This document shows, piece by piece, positions 15,740-24,711 of a stretch of 60,423 nt of DNA. The DNA is taken from the NCBI GenBank assembly GCA_946188165.1, contig CAMHTW010000017.1, positions 1 through 60,423 of the forward strand, in the 5' to 3' direction. The notes under the pieces were generated by a model. It was given only the letters and a program-made list of their open reading frames with translations, had not been told where the DNA came from and did not search any database. Source of the stretch: an uncultured Prevotella sp. (GTDB lineage Bacteria > Bacteroidota > Bacteroidia > Bacteroidales > Bacteroidaceae). The number at the start of each line of letters is the position of its first letter. Position 1 is the first letter of the stretch. A program made the position numbers and the translations under genes.

Positions 15740-16635
15740 TGAGCACACTCATTGTCATCACTGGACCTACAGCTGTTGGCAAGACTGCTCTCACCATCGA
15801 GATAGCCCAACGCTATGGCATCCCTGTAATCAATGCTGACTCCAGGCAAATCTATCGTGAACTGAAGATTGGTACTGCGGCACCTACTGACGAACAGCTA
15901 CGGGCCGCCAAGCACTACTTTGTAGGCACGAAAAGCATCTGTGACTACTATAATGCCTCAATGTATGAGCAAGAGGTGCTGGAGTTATTGGATACTCAGT
16001 TCAAATCTCACAACATACAATTGCTGAGTGGTGGCTCGATGATGTATATTGATGCTGTCTGCAACGGTATCGACGACATTCCGACCATTCGTGATGATAT
16101 ACGCGAAGAGATGAAGAGACGCTATCAGGAGGAAGGACTGGAAGCACTCTGTGAAGACTTGAAACGTCTTGACCCTGAACACTATCAAATCGTAGACCGG
16201 CAGAACTACAGACGCGTGATTCATGCGTTGGAAATTTGCTATCAGACAGGACGGACCTATACGTCTTTCCGGAAACAAGAGAAGAAGGCACGCCCTTTCC
16301 GCATTGTCAAGATAGGACTGAACAGAGAACGCGATATATTATATAATAGGATTAACGCGCGCGTAGATGAAATGATGGAAAACGGACTGCTGGAAGAGGC
16401 ACAGTCGCTATACAGTCAGCGACAGTTGAATGCCCTGAACACAGTAGGATATAAAGAGATGTTCGACTACATGGACGGACGCTGGTCGTTGGAGGAAGCT
16501 GTGGAGCGCATGAAGGGCAATACCCGCCGTTATGCCCGCAAGCAACTGACATGGTTTAAGCGCGATTCAGAGGTAAAATGGTTCGACCCTGACAACAAAG
16601 ACGAAATATTAAAATATATTACTCAATATGAATAA
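15739..16635 (+). CDS. miaA: tRNA dimethylallyltransferase
   Basis: MiaA transfers a dimethylallyl group to A37 of tRNAs reading UNN codons. The 298 residues contain the P-loop [15 protein letters not shown] near the N-terminus, the [18 protein letters not shown] motif that binds the tRNA anticodon region, and the conserved [15 protein letters not shown] and [15 protein letters not shown] segments. It overlaps lpxA by 1 bp and the PBP gene by 8 bp, which indicates translational coupling within the lipid A run. Confidence 0.96.
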   Translation: MSTLIVITGPTAVGKTALTIEIAQRYGIPVINADSRQIYRELKIGTAAPTDEQLRAAKHYFVGTKSICDYYNASMYEQEVLELLDTQFKSHNIQLLSGGSMMYIDAVCNGIDDIPTIRDDIREEMKRRYQEEGLEALCEDLKRLDPEHYQIVDRQNYRRVIHALEICYQTGRTYTSFRKQEKKARPFRIVKIGLNRERDILYNRINARVDEMMENGLLEEAQSLYSQRQLNALNTVGYKEMFDYMDGRWSLEEAVERMKGNTRRYARKQLTWFKRDSEVKWFDPDNKDEILKYITQYE

Positions 16636-19102
16636 AATCGCTGAGAAGTCCATCATGGCCCTCAAAGGTGCCGCAAGATGGTATAAAGGAATATTTAAGG
16701 GACGCCCTTGGTACATCAAGATACTATCTGCATTGGGTACACTTGTTGTAGCCTTCTTCCTGTATCTTATCATGGTGGATGTTAATTTCCTGTGGCTTTT
16801 TGGTAAGTCGCCGTCCATGAGCGACGTCAAGAATACGCATCCGGCAGAAGCCTCTCAAATCTATAGCGCTGATGGCAAAGTGATAGGCAAATTCTTCAGC
16901 GAGAATCGTATGCCTGTTACTTACGAAGACGTTAGCCCTGCCTTCTGGAATGCCCTTATCGATACAGAAGACGAGCGTTTCCGAAGCCATCATGGCATTG
17001 ACTATCAGGCTTTTGGCGCAGCCCTTAAAGACTACGTGATGCATCGTGATGCACGTGGCGCATCTACCATTACGCAGCAGTTGGCCAAGAACCTGTTCCG
17101 TGTCCGCACGCAATATTCTACAGGTCTGCTGGGTAATATCCCTGGTCTGAAAATGCTCATTATGAAGAGCAAGGAATGGATTACCGCCTATAAGCTGGAG
17201 TTCAACTTCTCGAAGAATGAGATTCTGACCATGTATGCCAATACTGTAGATTTCGGCTCGAATGCCTTTGGCATCAAGACTGCTGCCAGAACCTATTTTG
17301 GTACAACACCCGACAAACTGACTGCTGAACAGGCTGCCGTGCTGGTGGGATTGCTCAAGGCGACAACCTATTATAACCCACGCATCAATCCCAAGAATTC
17401 GCTGGCTCGCAGAAATGTGGTGCTCGACCTGATTCAGAAGCACGGACACCTGACTCAAGAGGAGTGCGACTCGCTGAAACAGACGGAAATCAAACTCGAC
17501 TACAGCGTAGAAAATGCCTACGACGGCGAAGCCAACTACTTCCGTGAGGCTGTAGGCGACTGGATGAAAGACTGGTGTCGCGATTACTATGGTGACGAGC
17601 GTGCCTATGCCTACTATACGGAAGGTTTGAAGATATACACTACCATTGACACGCGAATGCAGAAATATGCTGAGGACGCGGCCATCAAGCAGATGAAGCA
17701 GGTGCAGAAGACCTTCAATGCGCATTGGGGAAGTACCAATCCTTGGCAGGATGAGCATCATATAGAAATTCCCCACTTCATTGAAGACTTGGCCAAGAAG
17801 ACTTCTTACTACAAGCTACTGAGCCAGAAGTACGCGGGTAATGAGGACTCTATCAACTACTATCTGAACCTGCCCCACCCCGTTAAGTTGTTCGACTACG
17901 AGAATGGCTATATTGAGAAAGAGATGTCGACGCTTGACAGCATTCGATACATGGAGCATTTCATGCACTGCGGGTTCGTAGCCATCGAACCTCAGACAGG
18001 TCACGTCAAGGCATGGGTGGGCGACGTAGATTTCAAGACTTGGAAATACGACAAGGTAACAGCTATGCGCCAGCCTGGCTCGACCTTTAAGTTGTTTGTG
18101 TATGCCGAAGCTATGAATCAGGGCATTACGCCATGTGATACCCGCAAGGATGAATACTTCTCGATGAAGGTCTATGACGCTAAGGAAAAGAAGGAGGTAA
18201 CATGGGCTCCCACGAATGCCAACGGACGTTTCTCTGGCGCCAACATCACGCTGAAGCAGGCCTTTGCCATGAGTATCAACTCTGTGGCCGTCCGCTTAGG
18301 ACAGGAGTGTGGCATTGAGCGAATTGTCAAGACAGCCCACGACATGGGTATCAAGTCGAAGCTCGACCCCACCCCCGCTCTTGCCTTAGGTTCCAGCGAC
18401 GTCAATCTGCTGGAATTGGTCAATGCCTATTGCACGCCGGTCAATCAAGGGCGCATGCACGATCCTGTCCTCGTCACTAAAATCGTTGACCGTGATGGCG
18501 AAGTCATCTACGAAGCCAAGAAGGATGACAAGCAGGCCCTGACCGAACGTAGCGCATTCCTCGTACAGCAGTTGCTGATGGGAGGTATGAGTGGTACATC
18601 GTCACGTCTGCGTAGCTATGTGGGTTACGACGTTACCGATACTGACTTTGGTGGCAAGACAGGAACATCGAACAATCACTCAGATGCCTGGTTTATTGGT
18701 ACTACACCTAAACTCGTCGTTGGTGCATGGGTTGGTGGTGAATATCGTTGCATCCACTTCCGCACAGGTGAATTAGGACAAGGCAACCGTACAGCTCTTC
18801 CTATCTGCGGCTATTTCCTGAAGAGCGTTTTGGACGACCCGCAATTCAAGCAATATCACGCTAAATTTACGATTCCTCAGGATGCCGACCTCACATCAGG
18901 CATGTATGGATGCGGAGGTTACTTCAAGTCGCCATCCGACTCAGACTCCCTGTCTGTTGACAGCCTTAGGACAGAAGTTGATGCTGAAGCTGTGGTCGAT
19001 GAGTTTGGCAATGTGGTCAACCAGTCACAAGAGCCTGACAATGCCAAGCAGAAGCCTGTAACAGAACAGCCACAAGCAGCAGAAGAGCCCAAAGAACAAT
19101 AG
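16628..19102 (+). CDS. Class A penicillin-binding protein (PBP1A type)
   Basis: A bifunctional peptidoglycan glycosyltransferase/transpeptidase of 824 residues, anchored by one N-terminal membrane segment (about 32-54, [19 protein letters not shown]). The GT51 domain has [17 protein letters not shown] and [17 protein letters not shown]. The transpeptidase domain has the catalytic SxxK in [12 protein letters not shown] in AMSINSVAV, and KTG in [15 protein letters not shown]. The C-terminal ~60 residues are a low-complexity Glu/Pro/Gln tail. It acts in cell-wall synthesis on the periplasmic side. Confidence 0.95.
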   Translation: MNKIAEKSIMALKGAARWYKGIFKGRPWYIKILSALGTLVVAFFLYLIMVDVNFLWLFGKSPSMSDVKNTHPAEASQIYSADGKVIGKFFSENRMPVTYEDVSPAFWNALIDTEDERFRSHHGIDYQAFGAALKDYVMHRDARGASTITQQLAKNLFRVRTQYSTGLLGNIPGLKMLIMKSKEWITAYKLEFNFSKNEILTMYANTVDFGSNAFGIKTAARTYFGTTPDKLTAEQAAVLVGLLKATTYYNPRINPKNSLARRNVVLDLIQKHGHLTQEECDSLKQTEIKLDYSVENAYDGEANYFREAVGDWMKDWCRDYYGDERAYAYYTEGLKIYTTIDTRMQKYAEDAAIKQMKQVQKTFNAHWGSTNPWQDEHHIEIPHFIEDLAKKTSYYKLLSQKYAGNEDSINYYLNLPHPVKLFDYENGYIEKEMSTLDSIRYMEHFMHCGFVAIEPQTGHVKAWVGDVDFKTWKYDKVTAMRQPGSTFKLFVYAEAMNQGITPCDTRKDEYFSMKVYDAKEKKEVTWAPTNANGRFSGANITLKQAFAMSINSVAVRLGQECGIERIVKTAHDMGIKSKLDPTPALALGSSDVNLLELVNAYCTPVNQGRMHDPVLVTKIVDRDGEVIYEAKKDDKQALTERSAFLVQQLLMGGMSGTSSRLRSYVGYDVTDTDFGGKTGTSNNHSDAWFIGTTPKLVVGAWVGGEYRCIHFRTGELGQGNRTALPICGYFLKSVLDDPQFKQYHAKFTIPQDADLTSGMYGCGGYFKSPSDSDSLSVDSLRTEVDAEAVVDEFGNVVNQSQEPDNAKQKPVTEQPQAAEEPKEQ

Positions 19103-20833
19103 ATGAATACAGAAACGTTAGACCTTGATAATAAGGAGTGGCAACAAGCACTCCAAATTATTCAATACACCCGTCGCTCGTTATTCCTGACAGGAAAAGC
19201 GGGGACGGGTAAGTCTACATTTCTTCGCTATGTATCACAGAACACCAAGAAAAAGCATGTCATCCTGGCCCCAACAGGCATAGCAGCTATCAATGCTGGA
19301 GGTCAGACGCTGCACAGTTTCTTTAAATTGCCCTTCCATCCCCTATTGCCTAACGACTCACGCTATAATGCTCGCAACATCCGAAAGACGCTGAAGTATA
19401 ATGGCGAGCTTACCAAACTGTTGCGAGAGCTGGAACTTATCATTATCGACGAGATATCAATGGTAAGGGCTGACATCATCGACTTTATCGATAAGGTGTT
19501 GCGCATCTACTGTCGTAATATGCGTGAGCCATTTGGAGGTAAACAACTGTTGCTGGTGGGCGACATTTTTCAGTTAGAACCAGTCATCAAGGAAGAAGAG
19601 TGGCGACTGATGCAGCCCTTCTACGCTTCTGCGTATTTCTTTGCTGCCAAAGTGTGGCAGGAGATGCAGCTGCTGAGTGTTGAATTGCGTAAAGTTTATC
19701 GTCAAAGCGATTCAGAGTTTATTGCTATCCTTGACCGCATCCGTGAAAACCAAGCAACAGATCAAGATTTGGCAGCTATCAATTCCAGATATGGAGCAAG
19801 CTGCGAGCCTTCCTCGCGTAATCTTGAAATCACGCTGGCCACACGTCGCGATACAGTTGACTGGCTCAACGAACAGAAACTAAGTGAACTGGATGGAGAA
19901 AGCGCTACCTTCAAAGGTATTATTAAGGGTGACTTTCCACTAACGTCACTCCCAGCACCAATGGAACTGGAAATCAAACCTGGTGCACAGGTTATCTTTG
20001 TCAAAAACGATAAGGAGAAGCGTTGGGTAAACGGCACCATAGGCATTGTGATTGGTATTGATGAGGAAGAGGGAATCATTGGGGTTTGCGATGAAGACGG
20101 CAACGAATATGATGTGGGCGTAGAAATCTGGGAGAATATGCGCTACACCTATGACGAGAAGGAACAGAAAATCGTAGAGGAACTTTTAGGAACCTTTAAG
20201 CAGTTTCCCCTAAGACTGGCATGGGCCATCACCGTTCACAAAAGCCAGGGTCTGACTTTCCGTCAGGTCAAGATAGACTTCTCAGGTGGCGGGGCATTTG
20301 CTGGCGGACAGACCTATGTGGCGCTTTCACGTTGCACATCGCTCAAAGGCATCACTCTCGAAGAACCCATCCGACGTTCCGATATCTTTGTACGTGGAGA
20401 AGTGGTTCAGTTTGCCCGTCGTTATAATGACAATAAACTGATGCGTCAGGCTATCTACGAGAGTAAGGCAGACAAAGAGTATCATGATGCTGTTACAGCA
20501 TTTGACAGTCAGGATTTCGATGCTTTCCTCAAGAATTTCTTTTTGGCCATCCACTCTCGTTATGACATTGAAAAGCCTGTCGTCCAACGCTTTATTCGAC
20601 GGAAATTAGGCATTATCAATCAGCAACAGCAACAAATAGAGGAACTGAATGCTGAAATAAAGCGGCGCGAAGAATTATTGAAACGACTGGCAGTAGAGTA
20701 CACGCTATTAGGCAAGGAATGCGAACAGGAGCACATGAAAGATGCTGCTATTCGCAATTACCAGAAAGCCTTAGAGCTCTATCCAGAGGCTCCTGAAGCC
20801 AAAAGACGACTCAAAAAGCTACAGAAGAAATAG
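19103..20833 (+). CDS. PIF1/RecD-like superfamily 1 DNA helicase
   Basis: A 576-residue ATP-dependent helicase. Walker A is in FLTGKAGTGKSTFLRYV, the next motif in LAPTGIAAINAGGQTLHSFF, Walker B in LIIIDEISMV, and the late motifs in WAITVHKSQGLTFRQVKID and TYVALSRCTSLKGI. The last ~80 residues are helical and TPR-like (AAIRNYQKALELYPEAPEAK), an addition seen in Bacteroidetes members that may bind a partner. The start ATG follows the PBP stop codon directly, so the gene ends the lipid A run. The exact role in repair or replication is not established. Confidence 0.88.
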   Translation: MNTETLDLDNKEWQQALQIIQYTRRSLFLTGKAGTGKSTFLRYVSQNTKKKHVILAPTGIAAINAGGQTLHSFFKLPFHPLLPNDSRYNARNIRKTLKYNGELTKLLRELELIIIDEISMVRADIIDFIDKVLRIYCRNMREPFGGKQLLLVGDIFQLEPVIKEEEWRLMQPFYASAYFFAAKVWQEMQLLSVELRKVYRQSDSEFIAILDRIRENQATDQDLAAINSRYGASCEPSSRNLEITLATRRDTVDWLNEQKLSELDGESATFKGIIKGDFPLTSLPAPMELEIKPGAQVIFVKNDKEKRWVNGTIGIVIGIDEEEGIIGVCDEDGNEYDVGVEIWENMRYTYDEKEQKIVEELLGTFKQFPLRLAWAITVHKSQGLTFRQVKIDFSGGGAFAGGQTYVALSRCTSLKGITLEEPIRRSDIFVRGEVVQFARRYNDNKLMRQAIYESKADKEYHDAVTAFDSQDFDAFLKNFFLAIHSRYDIEKPVVQRFIRRKLGIINQQQQQIEELNAEIKRREELLKRLAVEYTLLGKECEQEHMKDAAIRNYQKALELYPEAPEAKRRLKKLQKK

Positions 20834-20837
20834 CCTT

Positions 20838-21182
20838 TTACAGCGTATTCCCCTCTTTAGGGAACACCACTGTAGGCTTGAAGGTCTTGGCCTCCTCAAA
20901 ATCCATGTGAGCATAGGAGATGATGATAACAACATCACCAACCTGTACACGACGTGCTGCTGCACCATTCAGGCAAATACACCCAGAGCCCCGCTCACCT
21001 TTAATAATATAGGTCTCGAAACGCTCACCATTATTATTGTCGAGAACCTGTACCTTCTCGCCAGCAATCAAGTTAGCAGCATCCATCAGGTCTTCATCAA
21101 TCGTGATGCTACCCATATAGTTCAGATTTGCCTCTGTCACCGTCACACAGTGCAGCTTAGACTTCATTACTTCTATCATCAT
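20838..21182 (-). CDS. panD: Aspartate 1-decarboxylase
   Basis: PanD makes beta-alanine for pantothenate. The 114-residue proenzyme self-cleaves at the Gly-Ser bond in [12 protein letters not shown] to create the pyruvoyl cofactor; the Tyr and the [11 protein letters not shown] and [10 protein letters not shown] segments are also conserved. Its ATG overlaps the panC stop by 4 bp (ATGA). It converges on the helicase gene with a 4-bp gap and no visible terminator. Confidence 0.96.
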   Translation of the reverse strand: MMIEVMKSKLHCVTVTEANLNYMGSITIDEDLMDAANLIAGEKVQVLDNNNGERFETYIIKGERGSGCICLNGAAARRVQVGDVVIIISYAHMDFEEAKTFKPTVVFPKEGNTL

Positions 21183-22036
21183 GACTCTTTGTACTTGATG
21201 TGATCAATTAAACGGATAGGTGTCTTACCGCAATATACTGTTATGCAGCCCACAACATAGGGCGTATCTTCCCAGTTCTCAATATCTTGCAGGGTATTGC
21301 CATCAACTATCGAGAAATATTCCACGTCCAGTCCATCGACAGCATTGATGTCTGCCACCACCTTGTCGTGAGTTTCCTTGACGGTATGCTTCTTTGCATA
21401 GGTCAGACTTGCCTTCAGAGCCTTATAGATGGCAGGGGCAATAGCACGCTCGTCCTTTGAAAGCAACGTGTTACGACTACTACGAGCCAACCCGTCGTCA
21501 TCACGAACAATGTCACACTCCACAATCTGAACAGGCAATCCCAGATGTCTTACCATTGCTTTTACGACTGCTATCTGCTGCCAGTCCTTCTCACCAAAGT
21601 AGGCACGAAGGGGCTTGACAATATAGAATAAACGACTTACCACCTGACAAACACCATTAAAGTGACCAGGACGATGAGCACCCTCCATCACCGTAGATAT
21701 CGGAGGATATTCAAACTGCCGGGTGTCGGGTGTAGGGTACATTTCCTCCACGCTCGGTGCCAACACATAGTCAGCGCCACAGGCTTCCAACAACTTGCAG
21801 TCAGCCTCAAGTGTACGCGGATAGTTCTTTAAATCATTCTTGTCATTGAATTGCGTCGGATTGACAAAAACCGACACCACCGTTATTCCATTTTCCTTCA
21901 CACTACGACGTACCAACGAGGCATGTCCCTCATGAAGTGCGCCCATCGTGGGTACCAGACCAATCTCCTTACCTTGTTTGCGGTCCTCAAAAAGCTGGTT
22001 CTGAAGATCTACAATCCTATTGAATACTTTAAGCAT
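21179..22036 (-). CDS. panC: Pantothenate synthetase
   Basis: PanC condenses pantoate and beta-alanine using ATP. The 285 residues show the nucleotidyltransferase motif [53 protein letters not shown] and [13 protein letters not shown]. It lies directly upstream of panD, so the operon supplies both beta-alanine and its ligation. The upstream gap to the divergent gene at 22233 is about 196 bp and AT-rich. Confidence 0.97.
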   Translation of the reverse strand: MLKVFNRIVDLQNQLFEDRKQGKEIGLVPTMGALHEGHASLVRRSVKENGITVVSVFVNPTQFNDKNDLKNYPRTLEADCKLLEACGADYVLAPSVEEMYPTPDTRQFEYPPISTVMEGAHRPGHFNGVCQVVSRLFYIVKPLRAYFGEKDWQQIAVVKAMVRHLGLPVQIVECDIVRDDDGLARSSRNTLLSKDERAIAPAIYKALKASLTYAKKHTVKETHDKVVADINAVDGLDVEYFSIVDGNTLQDIENWEDTPYVVGCITVYCGKTPIRLIDHIKYKES

Positions 22037-22203
22037 TTATTTTATGATATCTGTTTACTGTTTTCTACAAACTGTTTTGATTTCGGGGTGCAAAATAACA
22101 ACATTTTTGCCAAATATGGAAAAAATATCATAAAAATATGCCTAAATAGGGGCAAAAAAATCTAAAAATTGCACGTTTTGGCTGTTTTGTGAATAATTTT
22201 TTG

Positions 22204-22211
22204 TAATTTTG
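22204..22211 (+). promoter_or_regulatory. -7 box TAATTTTG of the glycogen synthase-like gene
   Basis: It fits TAnnTTTG and lies 21 bp before the chosen start. TTTG sequences upstream are at 14 and 23 bp, neither ideal. Confidence 0.5.
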
Positions 22212-22232
22212 CATTCGGATAAACAATGCAAT

Positions 22233-23030
22233 ATGGCAAAAAAGATTCTTTTCATCAACCAGGAGATTACTCCGTATGTTGCCGACAGCGATCTTGCGCT
22301 GATGGGTAAGGCTCTTCCGCAGGCTATGCAGGAGTCAGGTCACGAAATCCGTACTTTCATGCCCAAATGGGGTATCATAAACGAGCGTCGTGGCATGTTA
22401 CACGAGGTAATCCGTTTGTCTGGTATGAATCTGATTATCGACGATACCGACCATCCGCTGATTATCAAGGTGGCAACTATCAATCAGACACGTGTGCAAG
22501 TGTATTTCATCGACAACGATGATTACTTTGCCAAGCGCCAGATGACCGTCGATGAGCAGGGTAAAGACTATGCTGACAATGGTGAGCGAGCCATCTTTTT
22601 TGCAAGAGGCGTGTTAGAGACTGTCAAGAAGTTGCGCTGGGTACCCGATATCATCCACGTTCAAGGATGGATGGGAGCTGTTGTGCCCTTGTATATCAAG
22701 ACAGCCTATCACGAAGAGCCCTCGTTTGCTAATACTAAGGTCGTCACTTCACTCTTCCCCAAGAGTTTCAAGTCTGACATAGGTCCTAATTTCAAGCAAT
22801 GTGTAGTATTCAAAGATGCCAAAGCAGAGCTGTTGAAGAAGTATAACGATAAGTTTACCTTCGAAGAACTCGGCAAACTGGCTATCGACTATAGCGACGG
22901 TGTAATTGCTGCATGTAAGAATGCGAATAAAGAACTCATGAAATATGCAGCAGGAAATAACATCCCCACCCTTGCCTATCCGGGTGAAGACTTTACACAA
23001 GCATACGAAGAGTTCTACGAGAAGATTTGA
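22233..23030 (+). CDS. Glycogen/starch synthase N-terminal-type protein
   Basis: A 265-residue protein matching the N-terminal catalytic half of GT5 glycogen synthases (KKILFINQEITPYVADSDLA, GHEIRTFMPKWGIINERRGM, WVPDIIHVQGWMGAVVPLYI). The C-terminal nucleotide-sugar-binding half is missing, so it is probably not a standalone synthase. Such single-domain proteins next to a DUF4270 lipoprotein are a common Bacteroidales arrangement and may have a regulatory or glycan-binding role. The start MAKKILFINQE is preferred over the open frame eight codons earlier, which includes the promoter. Confidence 0.85.
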   Translation: MAKKILFINQEITPYVADSDLALMGKALPQAMQESGHEIRTFMPKWGIINERRGMLHEVIRLSGMNLIIDDTDHPLIIKVATINQTRVQVYFIDNDDYFAKRQMTVDEQGKDYADNGERAIFFARGVLETVKKLRWVPDIIHVQGWMGAVVPLYIKTAYHEEPSFANTKVVTSLFPKSFKSDIGPNFKQCVVFKDAKAELLKKYNDKFTFEELGKLAIDYSDGVIAACKNANKELMKYAAGNNIPTLAYPGEDFTQAYEEFYEKI

Positions 23031-23087
23031 TAGTATATAGTTTTAGTAATTCAAGGATAATATCTGTAAGATTAACGCATAATATCA

Positions 23088-24548
23088 ATGATGAGAAAAT
23101 GGCTTATGGCAGGGATTGCAATATTAACGATTGCAATCTCTTCATGTGATGAGAATACAAACACGATGGGCTACTCGTTGACAAGTGATGCCGACCGTTT
23201 CAGCTTGGTGCCCGATTCTTTCAAAATAGAATCTATGCAGTCTATTAAAGCTGACTCGGTTCTGGCTCGTAGCTCATACTGTTATTTAGGTTCTATCAAA
23301 GATCCGGAAACTGGGGCTTATATCACCAGCGACTTTACTACGCAGTTTAATTTACTTGAAAACGAGAGCAGCTACATCTTTGCAGCCAAGAAGGATATCT
23401 CTTCACTTGATGCTGGTGGTGAACCGGTAGCTACCTCCTGCTATCTCACCGTTTTCATCAATAATTTTACGGGAGATTCGCTAACAGCCATGAAACTGGT
23501 AGTTGAGGAACTTGACAAACCTATTGAAGAGAACAAACTCTATTACTCAAACTTTGATCCTGAAGCCAGTGGCTACATCCGCAACGGCGGGTTGAAGCAG
23601 GCAAAAGTTTATAGCATGGTTGACTTGACGCTGTCAGACAGTATGCGCTATGTTCGTCAGGCCAACAACTATTACACCTATATCAACATTCCACTCAACA
23701 AGCCATATAAGGCTAAGGATGGTGTGACCTACAATAATTATGGCACGTATCTGATGCGTACCTACTATCAGCATCCGGAATACTTCAAAACAGCCTTCTC
23801 ATTTATTAAAAACGCCTGTCCAGGCTTCTATATTAAGACTGTAGACGGACAGGGCGTCATGGCCGAAGTGTTGAATGTTCAACTGAATGTCGAATATAAA
23901 TTCAAGACGGATGGAACAGAATATAATGGCAGTAAGATTTTCTATGGTACAGAGGAGGTGATGCAAACCACTCATATCTCCAACGATAAGGGCAAGATTG
24001 ACAGTTTGGTCAACAAGGTTAAAGACTGTACCTATCTTAAAACGCCTGCAGGCATCTTTACAGAAGTCACTCTGCCTATAGACGAAATCAAGAAGGGGCA
24101 CGCCAACGATTCTATCTTGTCTGCCAAGGTTATCTTCCAGCGTATGGCCGACCAAAACAATAGGACTGATGACTTATTGAATGATGCTACAGAGTTGCTT
24201 ATGATTGAGCGCGATTCACTCTATTCATTCTTTGAAAAGAGTAACGTTACCAACAAGCGCACCTCGTTCTTGGCTACTTTTAATTCTTCTATGAACACCT
24301 ATACATACAACAATATTTCGAGCCTTATAAATCACATGTACGCGAATCGCGACAAGGGGTCTAAAAATTGGAATAAGGTGGTGTTGGTTCCTGTAAAAAC
24401 CAGTTCTGTCAGCACATCAGCATATACCTCGGCAACAGTTACGGGTATCAACAACGAGATGGGTATCACGAGTACACGCCTGCTTGGCGGTGTCAACAAT
24501 CCCAGAAATCCCATTATCAGCATCATTTACAACAAAAGCAAAGAGTAA
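23088..24548 (+). CDS. DUF4270 lipoprotein
   Basis: A 486-residue exported lipoprotein. The signal peptide ends at IAISSC. DUF4270 is recognised from the start of the mature part (DENTNTMGYSL, then DSVLARSSYCYLGSIKDPETGAYITSDF) and the repeated beta-rich segments that follow. Family members are widespread cell-surface lipoproteins of Bacteroidetes with no assigned function. The gene lies 57 bp after the glycogen synthase-like gene and overlaps the next small gene by 1 bp (TAATG). Confidence 0.85.
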   Translation: MMRKWLMAGIAILTIAISSCDENTNTMGYSLTSDADRFSLVPDSFKIESMQSIKADSVLARSSYCYLGSIKDPETGAYITSDFTTQFNLLENESSYIFAAKKDISSLDAGGEPVATSCYLTVFINNFTGDSLTAMKLVVEELDKPIEENKLYYSNFDPEASGYIRNGGLKQAKVYSMVDLTLSDSMRYVRQANNYYTYINIPLNKPYKAKDGVTYNNYGTYLMRTYYQHPEYFKTAFSFIKNACPGFYIKTVDGQGVMAEVLNVQLNVEYKFKTDGTEYNGSKIFYGTEEVMQTTHISNDKGKIDSLVNKVKDCTYLKTPAGIFTEVTLPIDEIKKGHANDSILSAKVIFQRMADQNNRTDDLLNDATELLMIERDSLYSFFEKSNVTNKRTSFLATFNSSMNTYTYNNISSLINHMYANRDKGSKNWNKVVLVPVKTSSVSTSAYTSATVTGINNEMGITSTRLLGGVNNPRNPIISIIYNKSKE

Positions 24549-24679
24549 TGGCAGACAATTTCTTAGAACGCCACTACGAAGAATACGAGGCACGCAAAGC
24601 TGCCTATCTGCGCAAGAAGAAGCATATATCCACTAAAACGCCTCGTCTTTTGGAACGTCCAGAAGACGAAGCGCTTTGA
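24548..24679 (+). CDS. 43-residue conserved small protein
   Basis: An ATG overlapping the DUF4270 stop (TAATG) opens a 43-codon frame ending in TGA at 24677-24679. The product begins MADNFLERHYEEYEARKAAY and continues with a Lys-rich patch, a strongly charged helix. Short proteins of this MADNYLE type are known in Bacteroidales, often at the end of operons, with no established function. The translational coupling and charged helix argue that it is real. Confidence 0.65.
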   Translation: MADNFLERHYEEYEARKAAYLRKKKHISTKTPRLLERPEDEAL

Positions 24680-24711
24680 TGTTTTTAGTCTATCAGCCTT
24701 TCGCTGTTAGC

